Shown here piece after piece: positions 35,710 to 46,635 of a stretch of DNA of 64,000 bases. A program made the position numbers and the translations under genes. Source of the DNA: Polyangium jinanense (lineage in GTDB: Bacteria; Myxococcota; Polyangia; Polyangiales; Polyangiaceae); contig NZ_JAGTJJ010000017.1 in NCBI RefSeq assembly GCF_028435365.1, forward strand, positions 124,001-188,000. Direction: 5' to 3'. Every line of letters begins with the position of its first letter. Positions within the stretch are counted from its first letter, which is position 1. The notes beneath the pieces are model-generated. The model had not been told where the DNA came from, did not search any database, and was given only the letters and a program-made list of their open reading frames with translations.

Positions 35710-36002
35710 AGCTCCGGCTGACGCTCACGCGGCTGGCCAAGCTCGACCTGGACGACCTCATCGTCCACATCGGCACGGACAACCGTCGAGCCGCCGTGAA
35801 AATCGGCACCTCGATTCTCGACAAGATCGAGCTCCTCAAGGACCACCCGGAAATGGGGCGTCGCGGTCGACGCCCCGGGACACGGGAGCTCGTCGTCGAA
35901 GGCACGCACTACATCGTCGCTTATCGCGTCGTGCCCGAACGAGAGCAGATCCAGATCCTGCGAATCCTGCACACGTCGAGGCTCTGGCCCGAGCAGCTCT
36001 GA
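35706..36002 (+). CDS. ParE/RelE-type toxin
   Basis: ATG at 35706 gives 98 residues of the ParE/RelE fold: LTRLAKLDLDDLIVHIG at the N terminus, DHPEMGRRGRRPGTREL, HYIVAYRVV and QIQILRILHTSRLWP at the C terminus. ParE members poison gyrase and RelE members cut mRNA; the shape GRRPGTREL, YIVAYRV and ILRILHTSR favours ParE. It is directly coupled to the antitoxin gene. Confidence 0.9.
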   Translation: MKLRLTLTRLAKLDLDDLIVHIGTDNRRAAVKIGTSILDKIELLKDHPEMGRRGRRPGTRELVVEGTHYIVAYRVVPEREQIQILRILHTSRLWPEQL

Positions 36003-36033
36003 GCGTACCCCAAGCCGAGCCTCGGTTTCCCGC

Positions 36034-36990
36034 CTACCCCCGCTCGAACCATTCCTTCGCCGCGGCCGCGCCATTGGCCACGAGCTTGTCCTGCATCTCC
36101 TTCGAGAGCTTGAATTCGGTCGTGGCCACGCCCGCGTCGTCGATGAAGATCGTCCGCGCGAGCGCTGCTTCGTCGAGGTGCAAGAGCGTCGACGAGGAGA
36201 TGATGAACGAGGTCAGCGCCTTGGCGTAGGTCTCGAAATCTTTGATGTCCATGCGCGGAAGCCTCCAATCGTCGAGGGAGGCATCGTTCTCCGCCTTCGT
36301 CCCCAGGCAAAAGCCGAGCGTCGCCGGCTGCACCGCCGGGGCGTGCGGATCGGCGCCGAGGACCGGGGTCTTGTGGACGCCGTCGAAAAGATCGATCGGG
36401 TAATTCCACGAGACACCGCCGTCGACGTAGAGGTCACCATGGAAGGGGTACGCCTCGAAGAAGAGCGGAATGCTCATCGACATGCGCACGGCCTTGTACA
36501 CGGGGACGTCGGGGCGCGAGGCGGCTGAAAAGACCTCGGCGATGCGCTGCGAGAGATTCGTCGTGACGACGTAAAGGTTGCGAGCGCGGCCAGGGTATGC
36601 CGTGGCGAGGGCCGAAAGCTCCGCGAAGGTGAGGTCGGGCTGAGCGCGACCGGTGAGGCGCTCGGTGAGGTGCGCGATCTGATTGCGCAGCCAGTCCTCG
36701 GCGGTCTTGCCCGGGTGGACGCCGTAGGCCTCGAAAAGGCGCGAGGCGCCCCCGAAGACCCAGCCCTTGCCGTCCATGAATTTGGTGAAGTCGGTCTCCC
36801 GCAGGATCTTTTCGAGCTCCGCGGCGTCGACGCCAACCGCGAGAAGCGCCGCCGTGATCGCGCCCGCCGACGCGCCCGCGACCTGCGTGACGCCCCCGAG
36901 CACACCACGCCGCTCGAGTTCCCCGATCGCGCCGGCATACGCGATCCCCTTCATGCCCCCACCCTCGAACACGAGATTCTCGATCTTCAT
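36034..36990 (-). CDS. patatin-like phospholipase
   Basis: ATG at 36990 gives 318 residues. The patatin fold has the oxyanion loop GGGMKG at 10-15, nucleophile Ser41 in GASAG, and catalytic Asp190 in VDGG. No signal peptide is visible. Bacterial patatins hydrolyse membrane phospholipids, sometimes as effectors of defence systems or secreted toxins; no such partner is next to it except a decayed ATPase cluster on the other strand 140 bp away. Confidence 0.92.
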   Translation of the reverse strand: MKIENLVFEGGGMKGIAYAGAIGELERRGVLGGVTQVAGASAGAITAALLAVGVDAAELEKILRETDFTKFMDGKGWVFGGASRLFEAYGVHPGKTAEDWLRNQIAHLTERLTGRAQPDLTFAELSALATAYPGRARNLYVVTTNLSQRIAEVFSAASRPDVPVYKAVRMSMSIPLFFEAYPFHGDLYVDGGVSWNYPIDLFDGVHKTPVLGADPHAPAVQPATLGFCLGTKAENDASLDDWRLPRMDIKDFETYAKALTSFIISSSTLLHLDEAALARTIFIDDAGVATTEFKLSKEMQDKLVANGAAAAKEWFERG

Positions 36991-37132
36991 GACACGAGCC
37001 CTCCATCGGACAGGGTATCCGGGGCGTGGGGGCGGCGTCATCCATGAAGCAACCGGGGTCGAGCAATCCGTCTCCCCTCGAAAGCGCATGGGTTCGGATG
37101 GCTGGCGTACAGCGACGTGGTACGCTGATGGC

Positions 37133-37908
37133 ATGATCACGCGGTTCGAGGTCGATGGGTTCAAGTCGCTGCGGGATTTCGCGGTGGATCTGGAGCCGCT
37201 CACCGTGTTCGTCGGCCCGAATGGAGCGGGGAAGTCGAACCTGCTGGAGGCGATGGCGCTGCTCGGGCGGCTGGCCTCGATGCCCGTGGAGGAGGCGTTC
37301 AAGAAGGGACGCGGACGGGTCCTCGATCAGTTCAGCCGGTTTGGGGGAGAGACGAGCAAAACGATTCGATTTGCGGTCGAGGTGTCGATGCGCGCGCCCA
37401 TTCCAGCTCTCGATGAGGAGTCGCGACGCTCCCAACAGGATATCAATACGAGCTCACGATTGAGCGCCGAGCGCGGGAATCGGGCGTCGACAGATTCGTG
37501 ATCAAGCACGAGAGTCTTCGGGGAAAGCTCGACGGCGGTGACGAGACGGATTCTTTCGTCACCAATATCATCGGAGAGTCTTCAGGCACAGTTCTCCAGG
37601 GGGCGCATTCGGTCCAGTTCTCTTCCCCTCTCTTGGGTCTCGTCAACGCCCTCGTGGAAGAACTCGGCACATTCCGCATCCCTCATCTCGATGCCACCCG
37701 ACTCCGCGAGCCAAGCGAGAGAATCAGCTCCGGCATCCTCGCGCCCGACGCCTCCAATCTCGCGACGATACTCGCGGACACGCCTCCGCGCGAGCCCCGC
37801 GCCCGCCCCGTGGGCAAGCCCAAGAAGCCGAGCGACAGCGCCTTCGTCGCCTCGCTGCGCGAAGTCGACATGCTGCTCCACGCCGCGGACGCCGAGGCGG
37901 CCGAATGA
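37133..37908 (+). pseudogene. AAA-type ATPase remnant with frameshift and missing C-terminal half
   Basis: From ATG 37133 the reading frame encodes ITRFEVDGFKSLRDFAVDLE and Walker A GPNGAGKSNLLEAM, as in RecF/SMC-like (AAA_21) ATPases. Between about 37400 and 37440 the family-like sequence jumps frame: YQYELTIERRARESGVDRFV is read in the other frame and continues through HLDATRLREPSE and LAPDASNLATILA to a stop at 37908. The signature motif and Walker B are absent and the tail is Lys/Pro-rich, so the C-terminal part is also lost. The gene is overlapped by the DUF4276-like gene downstream. It is the remnant of an ATPase/nuclease-type pair. Confidence 0.75.
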
Positions 37909-38303
37909 CACGGAGCCGTATCTACCTTTGTGCTGCCCTCTATGCAGAGGGGCCAAGCGATTACGATTTCCTCTCCCCACTCATCAATCGCTTGCTCGAT
38001 CTGCTGGGAAATAGGCTTCTTCCGAGCAGGGTCGACGTCGCGGAGACCATCGGCATCGACGCTCCCAGGCCGTATCCCCCGAAGCGAGACGATCGTATCG
38101 CCGCCGCTGTCGCCGAGCACTGGGGCGCCTTCACGCTACTTGTCATCCATGCCGATGGCGCAGGAGACCCGGACGAAGCGCGGCAGACCTGCGTGACACC
38201 GGGGACCGCTCTGGCCGAGCAGGACTTTCCATCCCTCGTCAGCGTGCCGTGCGTCCGCGAGGCCATCCAGGCCATCGCGCGCGCCTCGGACGCCGCAGAC
38301 TGA
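37905..38303 (+). CDS. DUF4276-like (TOPRIM-related) protein, truncated
   Basis: ATG at 37905 overlaps the previous stop. The 132 residues begin LYAEGPSDYDFLSPLINRLL and contain LLVIHADGAGDPDEARQ, features of the DUF4276/TOPRIM-like partners of AAA_15/AAA_21 ATPases (acidic EGP and HADG sites). The usual continuation after PVRE, about 70 residues, is missing. With the broken ATPase next to it, the pair is most likely inactive. Confidence 0.7.
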   Translation: MTRSRIYLCAALYAEGPSDYDFLSPLINRLLDLLGNRLLPSRVDVAETIGIDAPRPYPPKRDDRIAAAVAEHWGAFTLLVIHADGAGDPDEARQTCVTPGTALAEQDFPSLVSVPCVREAIQAIARASDAAD

Positions 38304-38373
38304 AATCTCCCGCCAATGCAAGGGTCCCCCCGCATACCGCACGGGGACCCGTCCTCGATGAGCCTCCGCCACG

Positions 38374-38516
38374 CTCCCCCTCCGTACCGAGCTCCCCTCG
38401 ACGTACCTTCGCTACGGTCCCCCTCCGTACCGAGCTCCCCTCGACGTACCTTCGCCACGCTCCCCCTCCGTACCGAGCTCCCCTCGACGCCCCTTCGCTA
38501 CGGTCCCCCTCCGTGT
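38374..38516. repeat. 43-bp tandem repeat, about 3.3 units
   Basis: A unit with the core CCCCCTCCGTACCGAGCTCC repeats head to tail with starts at 38374, 38417, 38460 and 38503 (last one partial). Units differ at a few positions, notably C/T in GC(C/T)ACG. It sits in the 300 bp between the truncated DUF4276-like gene and the fadA terminator. No gene is seen there. Confidence 0.8.
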
Positions 38517-38545
38517 TGAAGCCTCGTCCATGAGACTCCCCTAAG

Positions 38546-38577
38546 AAAAAAGGCCCCCGCGCATCCGCACGGGGGCC
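38546..38577 (-). terminator. rho-independent terminator of the fadN-fadA operon
   Basis: On the minus strand a stem of GGCCCCCG/CGGGGGCC (38552-38559 with 38570-38577) is followed by six T residues (complement of 38546-38551). It lies 25 bp after the stop of fadA. Confidence 0.85.
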
Positions 38578-38601
38578 CTCTTCAACGAAGGAACGTGGAG
38601 C

Positions 38602-39765
<1,164 letters not shown>

Positions 39766-39774
39766 GGCTACCAC

Positions 39775-42144
<2,370 letters not shown>

Positions 42145-42278
42145 CCGAGAAGGCTCCCTGGGTTGTCGTTGCCGGCAGACGGGTACCGCGGAGGCCGGCC
42201 GGTGTCTACGGACAGATGCCGCGACGCGGCAGGTAGGGCAGGTAGGGGCCAGCGGGCATCATGTCCACCCCGGTCCGC

Positions 42279-42668
42279 TCACGCGCCGCGGAGCGTTCGG
42301 CGCATCTCGGTGAGCCAGGAGCGGGCGGAGGCTTCGTCCGGGAAGAACCGGAACGCGAGCTTTCTGTGCGCGAAAACGCGGGCCGCGTTGGCGATGAGCT
42401 CCGCGACGACCCGGAAGCGAAAGCTGCCGCCGACGAACGCGGTTGCCTGCGCTCGTTCGTCCCGGATGGCCGCGATGCTGCGGCGGCACGCGGGCTCGAC
42501 GCCCTCGACGCGGCGTAGATCCGCGAGCGTCAGGAGGTAGCGCTGATCGGCGAGCAGCTCGGTGCGCAGCGCGGCGTAGGCCGCGACATGGGGGGCGCGG
42601 ATCACGCCTCGGAAGGTCAGGACGAGCAGATCGGGCGGCTCGAGCGTCGCCGTGTGCTCGCCGATCAC
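42279..42668 (-). CDS. SpoIIAA/STAS-like domain protein
   Basis: GTG at 42668 is chosen because it overlaps the modC stop (GTGA); a longer GTG start at 42689 is possible. The protein has 129 residues. Alternating strands and helices (LLVLTFRGVIRAPHVAAYAALR, YLLTLADLRRVEGV, KLAFRFFPDEASARSWL) fit the SpoIIAA-like fold of small regulatory or lipid-interacting proteins. A paralogue lies at 51737-52156. Its place at the end of a transporter operon is unexplained. Confidence 0.8.
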   Translation of the reverse strand: MIGEHTATLEPPDLLVLTFRGVIRAPHVAAYAALRTELLADQRYLLTLADLRRVEGVEPACRRSIAAIRDERAQATAFVGGSFRFRVVAELIANAARVFAHRKLAFRFFPDEASARSWLTEMRRTLRGA

Positions 42669-43390
42669 GGCTTGCCGCAGTGCGGACACGGCGCCCCCTC
42701 CCCGAGCACGACCTCGCGCGGCATCTCGCGGGCCGGTGTTCCCCGCTCGAACCGGACGAACACATCCCCGAACGCCGCCGCCTCCTCCGCGTCGTGCGTC
42801 ACGAGCACCGCCGGCAGCGATCGCCGCGCGAGCGCCTCCCGTAACGAGCGACCGATCGCGAGCCGCGAGGGCCGATCCAGCGCGGAAAGCGGCTCGTCGA
42901 GCAGGAGCAGTCTCGGCTCCGCGGCGAGCGCCCGCGCGAGCGCCACCCGCTGCCGCTCGCCACCGGAAAGCGCGTCCACGCGCGCCTCGCAGAGCGCCGT
43001 GAGCCCGAGCTCGTCGAGCAGCGCGAGCGTCGCGGACCCTGGCTTTTTCCGCTCCGCGCGGGGCAGACCGAAGACCACGTTGCCGAGCACGTCGAGGTGC
43101 GGAAAGAGCGCCTGGTCCTGCGGCACGTACCCGATCCGCCGCCTCTCGGCCGGCACGAAGACCCCACGCGGAAAGTCGTACAGGGCCTCGCCCGCGAGCC
43201 GCACCGAGCCTCGCGCCGGCCGCAACAGGCCGGCGATCGCGCGCAGCGTGACGGTCTTACCCGCGCCGGACGAGCCGAACAGGACGAGCACGCCCGTAGG
43301 CAGCGAGAACCGCGCCTCCACGGAGAACGCCGCCGCGCCGCGACCCACCGTGACGTGCAGATCGACGTCGAGCGCCGGCGCACCACTCAC
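42665..43390 (-). CDS. modC: ABC transporter ATPase, ModC-like, without TOBE domain
   Basis: GTG at 43390 overlaps the modB stop, giving 241 residues. Motifs are Walker A GSSGAGKT (39-46), Q-loop YVPQD, signature LSGGERQRVALARAL, Walker B LLLLDEP and H-loop VLVTHD. The usual ModC C-terminal TOBE domain is absent; the protein ends after a short Cys-containing tail (CPHCGKP). With modB it would import molybdate or a related oxyanion. Confidence 0.9.
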   Translation of the reverse strand: MSGAPALDVDLHVTVGRGAAAFSVEARFSLPTGVLVLFGSSGAGKTVTLRAIAGLLRPARGSVRLAGEALYDFPRGVFVPAERRRIGYVPQDQALFPHLDVLGNVVFGLPRAERKKPGSATLALLDELGLTALCEARVDALSGGERQRVALARALAAEPRLLLLDEPLSALDRPSRLAIGRSLREALARRSLPAVLVTHDAEEAAAFGDVFVRFERGTPAREMPREVVLGEGAPCPHCGKP

Positions 43391-44064
43391 GATGTCGCCC
43401 GCCCTTCCCGCGGCCCGAGCAAGCCCGCCACGAGCACCACCACGACCGAGATCGCCGAGAGCACCACCACGTAGAACCCGGCCCGCGCGTCGTCGCCTTC
43501 CTGGAAGGCCGAGAAGATCTCCACCGGCATCGTGTTCGTCCGGCCCGGGATGTTGCCCGCGAGCATCAAGGTCGCGCCGAACTCGCCGATCGCCCGCGCA
43601 AACCCGAGCACGAGCGCCGCGAGCACCCCGCGCCACGCGAGCGGCAAGGTCACGCGGAAGATCACCTCCCACGGCCGGAGCCCGAGCGTCCGCGCCACGT
43701 CTTCGAGCTGCGATGGCACCGCCTCGATCGACGGTTGCGCCGTCTTCACGAGGATCGGCAGCGCCACGACCGCCGACGCGAGCGCCGCGCCGGCCGGCGA
43801 GAACACAAGCCGAAGGCCGAGCCCCTCCTCCAGCATCCGCCCGAGGAGCCCCCGCCGTCCGAACACCACGACGAGGCAATACCCCACGACCGAAGGCGGC
43901 AAGACGAGCGGCAAGAGCACGAGCGCGTCGACGAGCCCACGCAACCTGTACCGGCACCGCGCCTGGAGCAGCGCGACCGCGAGCCCGATCGGCCCGACGA
44001 AAAGGAGCGCGAGGCCGGCAACGCGGAGCGAGAGCAGGATCGGGAACGACGTGGACGACTCCAC
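43387..44064 (-). CDS. modB: molybdate-type ABC transporter permease
   Basis: GTG at 44064 gives 225 residues with five to six membrane helices. The cytoplasmic coupling motif reads ALVLGFARAIGEFGATLMLAGNIPGRT, characteristic of ModB. LLPLVLPPSVVGYCLV is typical too. No modA (periplasmic binding protein) lies next to it; upstream is a divergent gene. A binding protein must be encoded elsewhere, or the oxyanion differs. Confidence 0.92.
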   Translation of the reverse strand: MESSTSFPILLSLRVAGLALLFVGPIGLAVALLQARCRYRLRGLVDALVLLPLVLPPSVVGYCLVVVFGRRGLLGRMLEEGLGLRLVFSPAGAALASAVVALPILVKTAQPSIEAVPSQLEDVARTLGLRPWEVIFRVTLPLAWRGVLAALVLGFARAIGEFGATLMLAGNIPGRTNTMPVEIFSAFQEGDDARAGFYVVVLSAISVVVVLVAGLLGPREGRATS

Positions 44065-44162
44065 CGGCGGCGACTCTACGCCGGGAAGCGGCCATGTGCC
44101 CGCGCGATGCGACGCCGCACGGTCGCCTTGACGCCCCGCGCGGCCGGACGATACCGTTTCTC

Positions 44163-45203
44163 ATGGCCCGCCCACGCAAGCCCTCCGGAGCTTCCGCGTG
44201 GCCTTTCTCGATCGCCTGCGCAGCCCTCCTCGCCGCTCCCGTTGCCCACGCGCAGCAGGATCCGGCGGCGGCCGAGGCCCTCTTCAACAGGGGCCTCGTC
44301 GCGATGCAGGCCGGGCATTTCCACGTCGCTTGCCCCGCCTTCGCCGAGAGCCAGCGCCTCGATCCCCGCGCCGGAACCCTGTTCACCCTCGCCGAATGCG
44401 AGCGGCTCTCCGGCAAGATTGCCTCGGCGTCCGCCCATTACGCCGAATACCTGCGGCTCTTCGACGGCATGCCCGCGCCGCTGCGGCAAAAACACGCGGA
44501 GCGCGCGACGATCGCCCGCAAAGAAAAAGCCGCGATCGATCCCACGATCCCCACGCTCACGCTCGTCCTGCCGCAAACCGCGCCGCCCGGAACCCGCGTG
44601 ACGCGCGACGGGATCGAGCTCGGCGCCGCCTCGCTCGGCACGGCCTTGCCCGTGGATCCAGGCGAACACCTCCTCACGACGTGGGTCCCCGGCACCCCGC
44701 CGATCGAGCAGCGCGTGATCGTGGCCCAAGGCGAGGCGAAGACCGTCGCGCTCGACGTGCAGGCGACGACCCCGACGCGTCCAGCCGGTTCGACGAGCTT
44801 CCCTCCCATCCTACCCACCGACCCTCACCACCCCGAACCTCCCGAGCATGCCTACCGCGGAGTCCCGACCTGGGCCTGGGTCGCCGGGCTCGGGGGCCTC
44901 GCCGCGGCCTCGGGCAGCATCGTGTTCACGGTCTCGCACCTCCACGTCCGCGGCCTCGTGGCGGAGCGTTGCCCCGACGGCACCTGCGTCGAGCCCGGCC
45001 TCGCGGCGGAGTATCGCCGGCTCTGGAACCGCGACCTCGGCCTCGCCATCGGCTTCGGCGCGCTCGGCGCGCTCGGCATCGGCGCCGCCATCACCGGGAT
45101 CGTTCGCGCGTCGCCCGAGGCCACGAAGGTCCCCCACGCCGCGGCCTTCGTCCCGTGGGTCACGAAGGGCGCCGGCGGCGCCGCCGTCGTCGGCCATTTC
45201 TGA
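44163..45203 (+). CDS. secreted TPR/PEGA-like membrane protein, paralogue of 1121-2047
   Basis: ATG at 44163 gives 346 residues. A signal peptide ends at AHA-QQ near residue 30. TPR-like helices follow (AEALFNRGLVAMQAGHFHVACPAFAESQ), then beta strands of PEGA type (VTRDGIELGAASLGTALPVD, PGEHLLTTWVPG), a Pro/Thr linker and two hydrophobic segments near 235-255 and 287-310. Layout, order and several motifs match the gene at 1121-2047. Function unknown. Confidence 0.85.
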   Translation: MARPRKPSGASAWPFSIACAALLAAPVAHAQQDPAAAEALFNRGLVAMQAGHFHVACPAFAESQRLDPRAGTLFTLAECERLSGKIASASAHYAEYLRLFDGMPAPLRQKHAERATIARKEKAAIDPTIPTLTLVLPQTAPPGTRVTRDGIELGAASLGTALPVDPGEHLLTTWVPGTPPIEQRVIVAQGEAKTVALDVQATTPTRPAGSTSFPPILPTDPHHPEPPEHAYRGVPTWAWVAGLGGLAAASGSIVFTVSHLHVRGLVAERCPDGTCVEPGLAAEYRRLWNRDLGLAIGFGALGALGIGAAITGIVRASPEATKVPHAAAFVPWVTKGAGGAAVVGHF

Positions 45204-45216
45204 TAGGACGCGTCTC

Positions 45217-46635
45217 ATGCGAAGGGCCTCGCCGTCCGCGCTCGCTCCCCTCGTCGCGCTCCCACTCCTGCCGGCGTGCGCTCCGCCGCTCCAGGATCCG
45301 CCTCCGCCCTTCGAGGAGCGCCCGGTGGGCGAGCTGCGCGCCGCGGCCGTCGCTAAAATCGAAGGCATGGGTCCCCGCACGATCACGGACGTCGCGGTCC
45401 TGCCCTCGGGAGAGCCCGTCCTCGTGGGGCATTGCAGCGGCGAGCTCCACCTCGGCGATAGCCCCACGCCGTGTCCCGGCAAGGAAGCCTTTTTCCTGAT
45501 CGAGCTCTCCCCGGCCGGCGCGATCGCCCGGTCCCTCGTCGCAGGCGAGCTCGGCACCGTACACCCGGTCGACGTGGCCACGCGGACCGACGGCAGCGTC
45601 GTTGTCGTCGGGGAGTTCGCGGGCGCGCTGGATCTCGGCTCGACGCGGCTCGAAAGCACCTCCGGCGAGGACGCGTTCCTCACCGTGCTCGACGGGTTCG
45701 CGCCGGGCGAGACGATCGGCGGGGAAGCGATGCGTTTCGGAGATACGGGCGAGCAAATCGCGACGAGCGTGGCGGTCGCCGAAGGCCACGGCATCATGCT
45801 CGCGGGCGCGTTCTCGGGCGTCGTCGGCTTCGGCGGCCCTGCGCTCGAGAGCGAAGGCGATTACGACGTTTTTATCGCGTCGAGGACCGCAGGTGGTTCG
45901 CCTCGATGGTCCACGCGGCTCGGCGGCCCGCTCGTCCAGCAGGCGATCGCCATCGCGGCGCGCCCGGACGGCGGGGCCGTCGTGGTCGGCGCTTTCGAGG
46001 GCTCGATCGGCGCGGGGACGGTGTGGAGCGCCGGCGGAAAAGATGTATTCGTCGCCGCGATCGACGCCGCGGGCGGGCCGGGCTTCACGCTCGCGCTCGG
46101 CGATGCGGTCGATGACGAGGAGGCGGCGGGCGTGGTCGTCGATGCGCTCGGTCAGACGGTCGTGCTCGGGAGCTTCGGGGGCAGCGTGGGGCACGGGGCC
46201 ACGCTCGCCACGGCGCGATCCGAGCGCGCGGCGTTCGTCGCGGCCGTGGATCCCCAAGGCGCACTCGTCAAAATCCGAAGCTTTGGCGAGACGGGCGTCA
46301 CGCGCGGCAGGGCGATGGCCCCGCGGCCCGGGGGCGGCACTTACCTCGCGCTCGATTTCACGGGCCGGGTCGAGGTGGGCGATCGTGTCTTCGAGAGCAA
46401 AGGCGCCGAGGACGTGCTCGTCCTCGAGCTCGACGCGTCCTTACGGGCCGTACGAGCGGGCGCCTTCGGGGACATGTATACGCAGCGCGCGACGGGCATG
46501 GCCGTCGACGGGGAAGGACGCGTGTTCCTGGTGGGTGATTTCGAGGGAACGCTCCTGGCGGGGGAGGACGCTATCACCGCCTCGTGGATCGAGCCGTTCT
46601 GGATGCGGATCGACGCATGGAGCGGCGGCGAGTGA
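45217..46635 (+). CDS. beta-propeller lipoprotein with SBBP-like repeats
   Basis: ATG at 45217 gives 472 residues; the signal peptide ends in LPAC (lipobox). The rest is made of about eight repeats of a pattern such as DGSVVVVGEFAGALDLGST and EDAFLTVLDGFAPG, typical of surface propellers in Polyangiales. No catalytic residues were recognised. It is 13 bp downstream of the TPR/PEGA-like gene, so co-transcribed, and its last 62 bp overlap the convergent vWA gene. Confidence 0.85.
   Translation: MRRASPSALAPLVALPLLPACAPPLQDPPPPFEERPVGELRAAAVAKIEGMGPRTITDVAVLPSGEPVLVGHCSGELHLGDSPTPCPGKEAFFLIELSPAGAIARSLVAGELGTVHPVDVATRTDGSVVVVGEFAGALDLGSTRLESTSGEDAFLTVLDGFAPGETIGGEAMRFGDTGEQIATSVAVAEGHGIMLAGAFSGVVGFGGPALESEGDYDVFIASRTAGGSPRWSTRLGGPLVQQAIAIAARPDGGAVVVGAFEGSIGAGTVWSAGGKDVFVAAIDAAGGPGFTLALGDAVDDEEAAGVVVDALGQTVVLGSFGGSVGHGATLATARSERAAFVAAVDPQGALVKIRSFGETGVTRGRAMAPRPGGGTYLALDFTGRVEVGDRVFESKGAEDVLVLELDASLRAVRAGAFGDMYTQRATGMAVDGEGRVFLVGDFEGTLLAGEDAITASWIEPFWMRIDAWSGGE

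Noticed and set aside
38374..38516. CRISPR array
   Set aside because: The 43-bp units are directly adjacent with no unique spacers and no cas genes are nearby.
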